Of a DNA stretch of 15,496 nucleotides, positions 7,695 to 14,377 are shown piece by piece. Source of the stretch: Prevotellamassilia sp. (GTDB lineage: Bacteria > Bacteroidota > Bacteroidia > Bacteroidales > Bacteroidaceae); NCBI GenBank assembly GCA_018383375.1, contig JAHAWW010000054.1, forward strand, positions 1 through 15,496, given 5' to 3'. Numbering within the stretch: the stretch's first letter is position 1; each line of letters begins with the position of its first letter. The translations under genes were made by a program, and so were the position numbers. Below the pieces are notes generated by a model. The model was given only the letters and a program-made list of their open reading frames with translations. It searched no databases and was not told the origin of the DNA.

Positions 7695-7781
7695 GGGTTC
7701 AAAACTCCGCAACTCTGCACAACCTGACAAAAAGGCCCATTTCATCGGCGTTTTTCTGATGTAGAGTTGGGAATGAAACCC
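7695..7781. repeat. Nested inverted repeat in the divergent cyd-rpoN region
   Basis: The inner arms CAACTCTGCA (7710-7719) and TGTAGAGTTG (7760-7769) pair over 10 bp with one G-U. The outer arms GGGTT (7695-7699) and AACCC (7777-7781) add 5 bp. Read on the minus strand, the outer arm runs into TTTTT (7694-7690), so the whole resembles a weak intrinsic terminator for a transcript coming from the rpoN side. No gene or clear promoter for such a transcript is seen. Apart from this repeat, the two promoters, the CCCATC repeats and the leader hairpin, 7580-7946 holds nothing I can identify. Confidence 0.4.
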
Positions 7782-7805
7782 ATCGCGCCCCATCAATAAC
7801 CCATC
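7779..7805. repeat. Three CCCATC direct repeats in helical phase upstream of the rpoN promoter
   Basis: CCCATC occurs at 7779-7784, 7789-7794 and 7800-7805, so the copies start 10 and 11 bp apart, about one DNA turn. They end 27 bp before the TAAGTTTG box. Repeats of this spacing often bind tandem activator subunits on one face of DNA. The repeats are short and could be chance; no regulator can be named. Confidence 0.35.
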
Positions 7806-7832
7806 ACGGCTGCCGTTTAAGAGTTTTTTTCG

Positions 7833-7840
7833 TAAGTTTG
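7833..7840 (+). promoter_or_regulatory. Likely -7 box of the rpoN promoter
   Basis: TAAGTTTG fits the Bacteroidota -7 consensus TAnnTTTG and is followed by CA, as TTTGC is in the other two promoter candidates of this window. A T-tract precedes it (7824-7830). No TTTG is found at the expected -33 place: the nearest TTTA (7816-7819) leaves only 13 bp. The start of transcription would be near 7846, giving a leader of about 100 nt before rpoN. Confidence 0.5.
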
Positions 7841-7898
7841 CACTATTATTTGATACATTGAATGTCGTGTCTTGCACATTGTGTGAGACGAATGATAC

Positions 7899-7922
7899 CG
7901 CCGGCGGCTTTTGACGCCGGCG
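7899..7922 (+). other. GC-rich hairpin in the rpoN leader
   Basis: CGCCGGCG occurs at 7899-7906 and again at 7915-7922. Because the 8-mer is self-complementary, the two copies pair over 8 G-C base pairs with an 8-nt loop. It ends 24 nt before the rpoN ATG, inside the predicted leader, and could limit ribosome access or stabilise the mRNA. Confidence 0.45.
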
Positions 7923-7946
7923 CCAACGGTCGAAGTCCGATAGGTT

Positions 7947-9422
7947 ATGACGCAGAAAAACGCGCAAATACAGACTCAGGCCACTGTGCAGCAACAGTCG
8001 GCCATGCAGGTGATGCTGGCAAGCCTCGTGGGTTTGCCTGTGATGGCCTTGGGTGAGCGTGTGTCGCAGGAACTTACCGACAATGAAGCTCTGGAAGAGG
8101 CCGACGGCGCAGCAGATTATGACGAACCGGCCGGAGAAACCGACACTGCCGACTATGACGAGGCCGACGATATGGGCGGACTTGCCGACAGGTTGGGCGA
8201 TTATGCCAACGACGACGAGACTCCCGCCTATCTTCGTGAGCAGGCCGATGCCGAAGTCGAGCGTCGTGAGCGTCCGCTCTCAGGAGGCATATCGGCCCTT
8301 GAGGCGCTCCAGGCACAGATGGGCGAGCACCATCTCACGGCCCATCAGGCCGAGATTATCAATTGGCTCATTGGTTCGCTCGACGACCACGGTTATCTCC
8401 CCAAAGATGCAGAGACACTTGCCGATGAGTTGGCTATTTATCAGGGCATTGACACTACGCCGCAAGAGGTTGAGGCGATGATTGCCGAACTCCAGACCTT
8501 TGAGCCGCGAGGCATTGGTGCGCGTACGTTGCAAGAATGTCTGCGCCTGCAGCTTGAAGACCCCGACTTCGTCTCAGAGGTCAAGGCCGAGGCGTTGCAG
8601 GTGGTCAACTTCTCGTTTGCCGATTTCACTTCACGTCGTTGGGATGCCATTGTTGCCCGTCATGGTTTTGACGCCTCTACGCTTGAGCGCGTCAAGAAGA
8701 CTCTGACCCATCTCAATCCACGTCCGGCGAGCCTTGTGGACGATGAAATGCCGGGTGTGAACAATCAGCCCGTCATTCCCGATTTTCGTGTCACCATCGA
8801 CGCCGCCGGCCGGCCCGAAGTGCATCTCAACGACGGCGATGTGCCCGAACTGCGCATAAGCCGGTCGTTTCGTGACAGTCTTGACGCCCTTTCAAAAAAC
8901 AGGAAGAAACTGAGCCGGCAAGAGCACGACACCTATATATATATACGCGCGAAGGTGGAGTCGGCCCAGACGTTTATCAATCTGATAACCCGTCGCCGCC
9001 AGACCCTCTTGGCCGTGATGCAAGCCATTGTCGACATGCAGACGCCCTATTTCGTCAACGACGACGATGAGACTCTGCTCGAGCCGATGACCCAGTCGGC
9101 CGTGGCCCAAAGGGCCGGCGTAGACATCTCGACGGTGTCGCGCGTGGTCAACTCAAAATATGTCGAGACCGACTTTGGCACCTATCCCTTGAAGTTTTTC
9201 TTTTCCACCGGTTTCACGTCGCAAGCCGGCGAAGAGGTGGCTACGCGTAAGGTGCAGGCCGCCATTCGCGATCTTGTGGCTGCCGAAGACAAGGCCCACC
9301 CGCTCTCAGACGAAGCCATTGCCGAGCGGCTCTTGGCCATGGGATTGCCCGCCGCCCGCCGCACGGTGGCCAAATATCGTGACGTGCTTCGCATCCCCGT
9401 GGCCCGTTTGCGGCGTGAATAG
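7947..9422 (+). CDS. rpoN: RNA polymerase sigma-54 factor
   Basis: Sigma-54 directs RNA polymerase to -24/-12 promoters that need an ATP-driven enhancer-binding activator. The 491-aa protein shows region I (residues 1-50: Gln- and Leu-rich, QVMLASLVGLPVMALGERV, then ELTDNEALEE). An acidic region II follows (about 52-95, many Asp and Glu), then the core-binding domain (about 105-300), a helix-turn-helix (381-405, QSAVAQRAGVDISTVSRVV, followed by the YPLKFFFS segment) and the RpoN box ARRTVAKYRD (470-479). The last box residue is Asp where the usual consensus has Glu, a mild change. The start at 7947 gives the typical N-terminus. The gene is the first of the rightward unit and is divergent from the cyd operon. 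Confidence 0.96.
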   Translation: MTQKNAQIQTQATVQQQSAMQVMLASLVGLPVMALGERVSQELTDNEALEEADGAADYDEPAGETDTADYDEADDMGGLADRLGDYANDDETPAYLREQADAEVERRERPLSGGISALEALQAQMGEHHLTAHQAEIINWLIGSLDDHGYLPKDAETLADELAIYQGIDTTPQEVEAMIAELQTFEPRGIGARTLQECLRLQLEDPDFVSEVKAEALQVVNFSFADFTSRRWDAIVARHGFDASTLERVKKTLTHLNPRPASLVDDEMPGVNNQPVIPDFRVTIDAAGRPEVHLNDGDVPELRISRSFRDSLDALSKNRKKLSRQEHDTYIYIRAKVESAQTFINLITRRRQTLLAVMQAIVDMQTPYFVNDDDETLLEPMTQSAVAQRAGVDISTVSRVVNSKYVETDFGTYPLKFFFSTGFTSQAGEEVATRKVQAAIRDLVAAEDKAHPLSDEAIAERLLAMGLPAARRTVAKYRDVLRIPVARLRRE

Positions 9423-9511
9423 ACATCACTCGACTGGCCACGTAGCCGTTTGACCGACTATTCCAGTCCATACGAAAAGACAATAAAAGCCTCCGCTAAT
9501 CAACTCATCAG

Positions 9512-10129
9512 ATGAGAAATAGGTCTATCATCCTTGCAGCCCGGGTTATATCGCTCGTGTTTTCGCCTTTCTATCTGCCCGTGGCGGCTTTTCTTTATTT
9601 GTTGTTTTTCAGTTACTTGAAATACACCTCGTGGTCATATCGTGCATTGGTGTTGGGCTTGGTCTACGTCTTCACCGTCTTGGTGCCGTTGGTTTTGATT
9701 TATTTTTATCGCAAGGTCAACGGTTGGACCCGCCGCGAATTGAGCCGTCGCGAGCGCCGCATTGTGCCCTATGTTTTGTCCATCACCAGTTACGCCGTTT
9801 TGTTTTATTTGATGGAAAACCTGCGTATGCCGCGTTTTATGCTCGGTATAGTGGCCGGCGCCTTGGTCATACAGGTGGTGTGTGCGCTGGTCAATCCGTG
9901 GGTCAAGGTGAGCACCCATGCGGCCGCTGCCGGCGGCGTGATAGGCACCATCATCGCCTTCTCCCTCATTTTTGGTTTCTCTCTCATTCTGCCCCTCTGT
10001 TTGGGCATTTTGCTGGCCGGCGTGGTGTGTACGGCACGGCTCATTTTGCGCCAACACAGCCTCATCGATTTGGCTTTGGGCCTGTTTATCGGTGTGGTGT
10101 GTGCTTTTTGTTTGATTTTGAAAATATAG
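9512..10129 (+). CDS. PAP2-like integral membrane protein
   Basis: This is a 205-aa, strongly hydrophobic protein with about six membrane segments and basic loops (RKVNGWTRRELSRRERR at about 67-83). Two weak marks of the PAP2 (type 2 phosphatidic acid phosphatase) superfamily can be read. KVSTHAAAAGG (132-142) stands at the place of the PSGH motif, and R176-x5-H182-x3-D186 (ARLILRQHSLID) matches the third motif. The first motif (Kx6RP) is not clear. If active it would remove phosphate from a lipid such as undecaprenyl or phosphatidylglycerol phosphate at the membrane; with the motif changes this is uncertain. It lies 89 bp after rpoN and 40 bp before purE. A 6-bp inverted repeat (GACTGG 9432-9437, CCAGTC 9463-9468) lies in the first gap. 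Confidence 0.72.
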   Translation: MRNRSIILAARVISLVFSPFYLPVAAFLYLLFFSYLKYTSWSYRALVLGLVYVFTVLVPLVLIYFYRKVNGWTRRELSRRERRIVPYVLSITSYAVLFYLMENLRMPRFMLGIVAGALVIQVVCALVNPWVKVSTHAAAAGGVIGTIIAFSLIFGFSLILPLCLGILLAGVVCTARLILRQHSLIDLALGLFIGVVCAFCLILKI

Positions 10130-10169
10130 ACTTCGTGTCATCAATATCTAAGCCATAAACATTTAAGCA

Positions 10170-10676
10170 ATGAAACCTCTCGTAAGCATTATCATGGGCA
10201 GCACCAGCGACCTGCCCGTTATGGAAAAGGCTGCGCGTCTGCTCGAAGAGATGCAAGTGCCTTTTGAAATGAACGCCCTCTCGGCTCACCGCACTCCTGC
10301 CGAGGTTGAGGCCTTTGCCGCCGGTGCTCAAGGCCGCGGCCTTCGTGTCATCATCGCCGGTGCCGGTATGGCGGCTGCCCTGCCGGGTGTGATAGCCGCT
10401 TCGACCACGTTGCCCGTCATTGGTGTGCCCATCAAGGGTATGCTCGACGGTCTCGACGCCCTGCTCTCCATCGTGCAGATGCCTCCCGGCATTCCCGTGG
10501 CCACTGTTGGTGTGAATGGTGCCCAAAATGCAGCCATTTTGGCTGTCGAGATGCTTGCTCTTGGCGATGAAGGTCTTGCGGCCCGTCTCTCGGCCTATAA
10601 GACCAATCTCAAAGAGAAAATCGTCAAGGCCAATGCCGAACTTTCGGAGGTGAAATACCAATTCAAGACCAACTAA
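10170..10676 (+). CDS. purE: 5-(carboxyamino)imidazole ribonucleotide mutase (PurE class I type)
   Basis: PurE rearranges N5-carboxyaminoimidazole ribonucleotide to CAIR in purine nucleotide synthesis. The 168-aa protein has the expected nucleotide-binding motifs: GSTSDLPVM (10-18), SAHRTP (38-43, with the catalytic His) and AGAGMAAALPGVIA (about 63-76). VPIKGMLDGLDALLSIVQMPPGIPVATVGV then follows across 90-115 in pieces typical of the family. The length fits class I enzymes, which act with PurK; no purK is in the window, so the class is judged from sequence only. The gene lies 40 bp after the PAP2-like gene and 37 bp before ispG. The purE-ispG pairing is familiar in Bacteroidales. Confidence 0.96.
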   Translation: MKPLVSIIMGSTSDLPVMEKAARLLEEMQVPFEMNALSAHRTPAEVEAFAAGAQGRGLRVIIAGAGMAAALPGVIAASTTLPVIGVPIKGMLDGLDALLSIVQMPPGIPVATVGVNGAQNAAILAVEMLALGDEGLAARLSAYKTNLKEKIVKANAELSEVKYQFKTN

Positions 10677-10686
10677 TCTTTTTGTT

Positions 10687-10700
10687 GCCAACACGTTGGC
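10687..10700. other. Small palindrome between purE and ispG
   Basis: GCCAACACGTTGGC has 6-bp arms around AC, or a 5-bp stem with a CACG loop. It follows a short T-run (CTTTTTG) after the purE stop and ends 13 nt before the ispG ATG. It might affect ispG translation or be chance. Confidence 0.3.
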
Positions 10701-10713
10701 TGTTTACATCGCT

Positions 10714-12585
10714 ATGATTGACCTTTTCAACTATCGCCCACGGCAGTCTCACCGAGTAGCGGTGGGGCAGCGCCCCTTGGGCGGCGACCAGCCCTTGCGG
10801 TTGCAGAGCATGACCACGGCCGCCACCACCGACACGGCGGCCTGCGTGGCGCAAATCAAAAAGATTGTGGCTGCCGGCGCCGATTATGTGCGGCTTACCA
10901 CACAGGGCACCCGCGAGGCCGAAAACCTTCGTGACATCAAGGCTGCACTGGCTCTTGAAGGCATAGATTGTCCGCTTGTGGCCGATGTGCATTTTAATCC
11001 GCGTGTGGCCGAGGTGGCTGCCACCATTGTCGAGAAAGTGCGCGTCAATCCGGGCAATTACATCGATCCGGCTCGCACGTTCAAGCAGTTGGACTACACA
11101 GACGAGGAGTATGCCGCCGAACTGCAATGTCTCGAGACCCGCTTTTGTGCGTTGCTCGACATTTGCCGCCAACATCACACCGCCCTGCGCATCGGTGTGA
11201 ACCACGGTTCGCTTTCAGACCGCATTATGAGTCGCTATGGCGACACGCCCGAGGGCATCGTGGAGAGCTGTATGGAGTTTTTGCGCGTATGTGTGAAGCA
11301 CGACTTTGCCGATGTGGTGGTTTCAATCAAAGCCTCCAACACCGCCGTCATGGTGCAGTCGGTGCGCCTGCTTTGTGCGGCCATGGAGCGTGAAGGCATG
11401 GACTTTCCCCTGCATCTCGGTGTGACCGAGGCCGGTGAGGGCGAAGACGGCCGTATCAAGAGCGCCGTGGGCATTGGCGCCCTGTTGGCCGACGGTATAG
11501 GCGACACCCTGCGCGTGTCGCTGAGTGAAGCGCCCGAGTGTGAAATACCGGTGGCCTACGCTCTGGCCGATTATATCACCTCCACGCGAGGCGGACATCC
11601 TGAGATACCGGCGCTTCCGGCTCCCGAGTTTGACTACCTGCATCCGCAGCGCCGTCCCACCTGTCCGGTGATGAATATCGGTGGGAGTCACACCCCCGTG
11701 GTTGTCTCTTACCGACCCGACGGCGAGATGGCCGACTGGGGCACCACGGTGCCCGACTATGTCTATGTGGGCCGCCACCTGCCCGAACCCGAGCAGCGTC
11801 GGGAGGGTATGGGCTATATTGTCGATGCCGACGTGTGGCAGCCGCAAAACGGTGTCTATCCCGCCTTCACCGCTGCCAATCTCATGTTTGCCGGAGCTTG
11901 TGGCGCTGTGCCCAAGTTCTTGTTTTTGAGCTATGTGGCGTTCAATGACGAAGTGGCGGCCTTCTTGCGTCTGCATCCTGAGACCGTCATTGTGGCCGGT
12001 ACGCGCCATCCCAACATCACCGCCGACCTTCGTGCGCTGGTCCACACCCTATGGCGTGAGCGTTTGACCCATCCCGTGGTCTTTATGCTGGGATATGGTT
12101 TGGGCTGTGACCAACGCGAATTATACCAACTCAGGGCAGCGGCCGACGCCGGTGGCTTGATGTTTGACGGACTCACCGACGGCCTTATGCTCACCGCTCA
12201 GCCCCCCAAAGGCCACAAGCCGCTCACGGCCCGTGAGTGTGACGACACGGCCTTTGCCCTGCTTCAAGCCGGGCGGTTGCGTACGACCAAAACCGAGTAT
12301 ATCAGTTGCCCGGGTTGTGGACGTACGCTCTATGACCTGCCCGGTACGATTGCGCGCATCAAAGCCGCCACCGGTCATCTCAAAGGCTTGAAAATCGCCA
12401 TTATGGGCTGCATTGTCAATGGTCCCGGCGAAATGGCCGATGCCGACTATGGCTATGTGGGTGCCGCTCGCGGTTGCGTCAGTCTGTACAGAGGCAAAAC
12501 CTGTGTGGAGCGCAACATTCCCGAGGTTGAGGCCGTCGACCGCCTTCTTGCCCTCATTGCTGCCGACGGTCATGGCGCCGTCTGA
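10714..12585 (+). CDS. ispG: 4-hydroxy-3-methylbut-2-en-1-yl diphosphate synthase, long three-domain form
   Basis: IspG (GcpE) reduces methylerythritol cyclodiphosphate to HMBPP, the next-to-last step of the MEP isoprenoid pathway, using a [4Fe-4S] cluster. The 623-aa protein is much longer than the roughly 370 aa of the E. coli enzyme. The N-terminal TIM barrel (about 1-285) has GGDQPLRLQSM, NHGSLSDRIMSRYG and GVTEAGEGEDGRIKSAVGIG. A large central insert follows (about 290-520), as in plant and Bacteroidota enzymes. The C-terminal cluster domain has SCPGCGR (C532, C535) and GCIVNGPGE (C566, E573). The ATG at 10714 (MIDLFNYRP) is preferred over a TTG at 10696. Isoprenoids made here supply quinone side chains and undecaprenyl carriers. 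Confidence 0.96.
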   Translation: MIDLFNYRPRQSHRVAVGQRPLGGDQPLRLQSMTTAATTDTAACVAQIKKIVAAGADYVRLTTQGTREAENLRDIKAALALEGIDCPLVADVHFNPRVAEVAATIVEKVRVNPGNYIDPARTFKQLDYTDEEYAAELQCLETRFCALLDICRQHHTALRIGVNHGSLSDRIMSRYGDTPEGIVESCMEFLRVCVKHDFADVVVSIKASNTAVMVQSVRLLCAAMEREGMDFPLHLGVTEAGEGEDGRIKSAVGIGALLADGIGDTLRVSLSEAPECEIPVAYALADYITSTRGGHPEIPALPAPEFDYLHPQRRPTCPVMNIGGSHTPVVVSYRPDGEMADWGTTVPDYVYVGRHLPEPEQRREGMGYIVDADVWQPQNGVYPAFTAANLMFAGACGAVPKFLFLSYVAFNDEVAAFLRLHPETVIVAGTRHPNITADLRALVHTLWRERLTHPVVFMLGYGLGCDQRELYQLRAAADAGGLMFDGLTDGLMLTAQPPKGHKPLTARECDDTAFALLQAGRLRTTKTEYISCPGCGRTLYDLPGTIARIKAATGHLKGLKIAIMGCIVNGPGEMADADYGYVGAARGCVSLYRGKTCVERNIPEVEAVDRLLALIAADGHGAV

Positions 12586-12693
12586 GCAGTCTGCCGTTTG
12601 TTTAGAAAAAGGGGTTGAGGGTGACATTTTTTTTCAAGTAGGCTTTGCTTTTTTCCATCCTTCGGAGTTTTGACGAAAAAACCATCCCGGAAG

Positions 12694-12716
12694 TGCCCGA
12701 ATAGGCCGTTTGGGCA
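12694..12716. other. Stem-loop in the long gap after ispG
   Basis: TGCCCGAA (12694-12701) pairs with TTTGGGCA (12709-12716) over 8 bp with one G-U and a 7-nt loop. A further possible stem joins ACGGGG (12759-12764) and CCCCGT (12791-12796). The gap 12586-13108 holds these, the terminator at 12808-12850, the kbl promoter and two leader structures. I see no convincing gene in it. Confidence 0.4.
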
Positions 12717-12807
12717 TCGCCAAGCCACTTGTTTCGTCCTGTCCTTATGCCAGAAAAAACGGGGCTAAGGCCCACAGAACCTCTCTTTATCCCCGTAAAC
12801 ACTTGAA

Positions 12808-12850
12808 AACAAGAGAAGACGCCTGTTTGGGGCGCCTTCTCTTGTTCTTT
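12808..12850 (+). terminator. Terminator-like hairpin between ispG and kbl
   Basis: AACAAGAGAAGACGCC (12808-12823) pairs with GGCGCCTTCTCTTGTT (12831-12846) over 16 bp with a single mismatch and a 7-nt loop, followed by CTTT. The T-tract is weak but the stem is strong. It lies 222 nt past the ispG stop. The opposite strand also has TTTTC after the stem, so it may work both ways. Confidence 0.65.
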
Positions 12851-12968
12851 ACCTCAAAGATAAGCCCAAACGCCTGGCGTGCAAAATACAAAAAACCACC
12901 AGTCGTCACGACCACTTTCAGCCACTTCACGGCCCTTCACGACTCCAATCCGATAAAATGGCCGGCGG

Positions 12969-13002
12969 TTTGTGGTTGTTTCAAAAAAAATCTGTTCCTT
13001 TG
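12969..13002 (+). promoter_or_regulatory. Likely kbl promoter
   Basis: TTTG (12969-12972) and TTCCTTTG (12995-13002) resemble the Bacteroidota -33 and -7 boxes; the -7 box has TT in place of TA. The 22-bp spacer is at the long end and contains an A-tract. TTTGCA follows as at rpoN. Transcription would start near 13008, leaving a leader of about 100 nt. Confidence 0.45.
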
Positions 13003-13008
13003 CATTAC

Positions 13009-13026
13009 CTATGCGCACGCGCATAG
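13009..13026 (+). promoter_or_regulatory. 18-bp palindrome at the predicted kbl transcript start
   Basis: CTATGCGCACGCGCATAG has two perfect 8-bp arms around AC (or a 7-bp stem with a CACG loop). It begins 6 bp after the -7 box. It may be an operator for a dimeric repressor or a 5'-terminal mRNA hairpin. A second stem follows at 13037-13042 / 13051-13056 (CGACGA/TCGTCG), flanked by a direct repeat CGCAGCG at 13028-13034 and 13057-13063. Confidence 0.45.
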
Positions 13027-13108
13027 ACGCAGCGCCCGACGAAAGCGATGTCGTCGCGCAGCGTTGGTGTGTTTTTCAGACAACAATCAAATCATTTTCT
13101 TAACCAAT

Positions 13109-14296
13109 ATGTACGGTAAATTCCAATCACATCTCCAGGCAGAACTGGAGCAAATCAAAGAGGCCGGCCTCTATAAGAGCGAACGCCTCATCGAAGGTCC
13201 TCAGAGTGCCGCCATTCAGGTGGCCGGCAAGGAAGTGCTCAACTTTTGTGCCAACAACTACCTCGGTCTGTCTAACAACCCCCGTCTGATTGCCGCCGCC
13301 AAAAAGGCTATGGACGAGCGCGGTTACGGTATGTCGAGCGTGCGCTTCATCTGCGGTACGCAAGACATTCACAAACAGCTTGAAGAAGCCATCTCAAAAT
13401 TCTTCAAGACCGAAGACACTATCCTCTATGCCGCTTGCTTCGACGCCAACGGCGGTGTGTTTGAACCCCTGCTCACGGCAGACGATGCCATCATCTCAGA
13501 CGCCCTCAACCACGCTTCAATCATCGACGGCGTGCGTCTCTGCAAGGCCAAGCGCTATCGCTATGCCAATGCCGACATGGAAGATCTCGAGCGCCAGCTC
13601 CAGGCCGCTCAAGAACAGCGTTTCCGCATCATCGTGACCGACGGCGTCTTCTCAATGGACGGCAACGTGGCTCCGATGGACAAAATCTGTGACCTGGCCG
13701 AGAAATACGACGCCCTCGTGATGGTGGACGAAAGCCACTCTGCCGGCGTGGTCGGTGCCACCGGCCGCGGTGTGAGCGAACTTTGCGGCACTTACGGTCG
13801 CGTGGACATCTACACCGGTACGCTCGGCAAGGCCTTCGGTGGCGCCATGGGCGGATTTACCACCGGTCGCCGCGAAATTATCGACATGTTGCGTCAGCGC
13901 AGCCGCCCCTACCTCTTCTCCAACTCACTGGCACCCGCTCTCGTGGGCGCTGCCATGGAGACCTTCAACATCCTCAACGAGTCTAACGCCCTGCACGACA
14001 AACTCGTGGAGAATGTGGCCTATTTCCGCGACAAGATGATTGCCGCCGGCTTTGATATCAAACCTACACAGAGTGCCATTTGCGCCGTGATGCTCTACGA
14101 CGCCAAACTCTCGCAGGTTTATGCTGCCAAACTTCAGGAAGAAGGCATCTACGTCACCGGTTTCTACTATCCCGTTGTGCCTCAGGGACAGGCCCGTATC
14201 CGTGTGCAGATTTCTGCAGGCCACGAGCGCGAACACCTCGACAAGTGTATCGCTGCATTTATCAAGGTGGGCAAAGAACTCGGTGTTATCAAATAA
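13109..14296 (+). CDS. kbl: 2-amino-3-ketobutyrate coenzyme A ligase (glycine C-acetyltransferase)
   Basis: Kbl is a PLP enzyme of the alpha-oxoamine synthase family that splits 2-amino-3-ketobutyrate with CoA into glycine and acetyl-CoA, the second step of threonine breakdown by threonine dehydrogenase. The 395-aa protein resembles E. coli Kbl (398 aa) almost end to end: FCANNYLGL (46-54), SVRFICGTQD (77-86), DALNHASIIDG (131-141), VDESH (206-210, with PLP-contacting Asp207 and His210) and TGTLGKAFGG with K241 as the PLP lysine. RSRPYLFSNSLAPA and GIYVTGFYYPVVP follow. These motifs favour Kbl over the related serine palmitoyltransferase of Bacteroidota sphingolipid synthesis. The start MYGKFQ at 13109 fits; an open frame to 12710 is read as leader. 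Its many C-ending codons hint at strong expression. No tdh gene is in the window. Confidence 0.96.
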   Translation: MYGKFQSHLQAELEQIKEAGLYKSERLIEGPQSAAIQVAGKEVLNFCANNYLGLSNNPRLIAAAKKAMDERGYGMSSVRFICGTQDIHKQLEEAISKFFKTEDTILYAACFDANGGVFEPLLTADDAIISDALNHASIIDGVRLCKAKRYRYANADMEDLERQLQAAQEQRFRIIVTDGVFSMDGNVAPMDKICDLAEKYDALVMVDESHSAGVVGATGRGVSELCGTYGRVDIYTGTLGKAFGGAMGGFTTGRREIIDMLRQRSRPYLFSNSLAPALVGAAMETFNILNESNALHDKLVENVAYFRDKMIAAGFDIKPTQSAICAVMLYDAKLSQVYAAKLQEEGIYVTGFYYPVVPQGQARIRVQISAGHEREHLDKCIAAFIKVGKELGVIK

Positions 14297-14315
14297 TCGA
14301 GATCATTCAACCTTA

Positions 14316-14359
14316 CACAAGCCGTCGCATGGACCCACCGGTCGATGTGGCGGCTTGTG
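14316..14359 (+). other. Long hairpin between kbl and the metallophosphoesterase gene
   Basis: CACAAGCCGTCGCAT (14316-14330) pairs with ATGTGGCGGCTTGTG (14345-14359) over 15 bp with two G-U pairs. The loop can add a GACC/GGTC stem closed by CACC. It begins 19 nt after the kbl stop and ends 18 nt before the next ATG. No T-run follows on either strand, so it is not a classic terminator. It may protect the kbl mRNA 3' end or modulate the next gene. Confidence 0.55.
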
Positions 14360-14377
14360 CATAAAACCAACTTCCAC

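Noticed and set aside
7680..7994. 104-codon open frame on the minus strand between cyd and rpoN
   Set aside because: It runs through the rpoN start, leader hairpin and promoter boxes and has no recognisable domain.
9635..10144. 169-codon open frame on the minus strand
   Set aside because: It is antisense to the PAP2-like gene. Its polar, Gln/His-rich product is what an antisense frame of a membrane protein gives.
11323..12045. 240-codon open frame on the minus strand
   Set aside because: It is antisense to the conserved ispG coding region and has no motif.
12602..12802. 66-codon open frame on the minus strand after ispG
   Set aside because: It is short, has no motif or start context, and overlaps the stem-loops of the gap. 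I could not exclude it fully.
12710..13108. In-frame 133-codon extension at the N-terminus of Kbl
   Set aside because: It contains a terminator hairpin, a promoter and a palindrome, its composition is unlike a protein, and Kbl proteins start at the MYGKFQ position.
13109..14296. Serine palmitoyltransferase as the identity of the PLP enzyme
   Set aside because: It is a related family, common in Bacteroidota, but the CGTQD, NHASIIDGVRLCKAKRYRYAN-type blocks and the length match Kbl closely.
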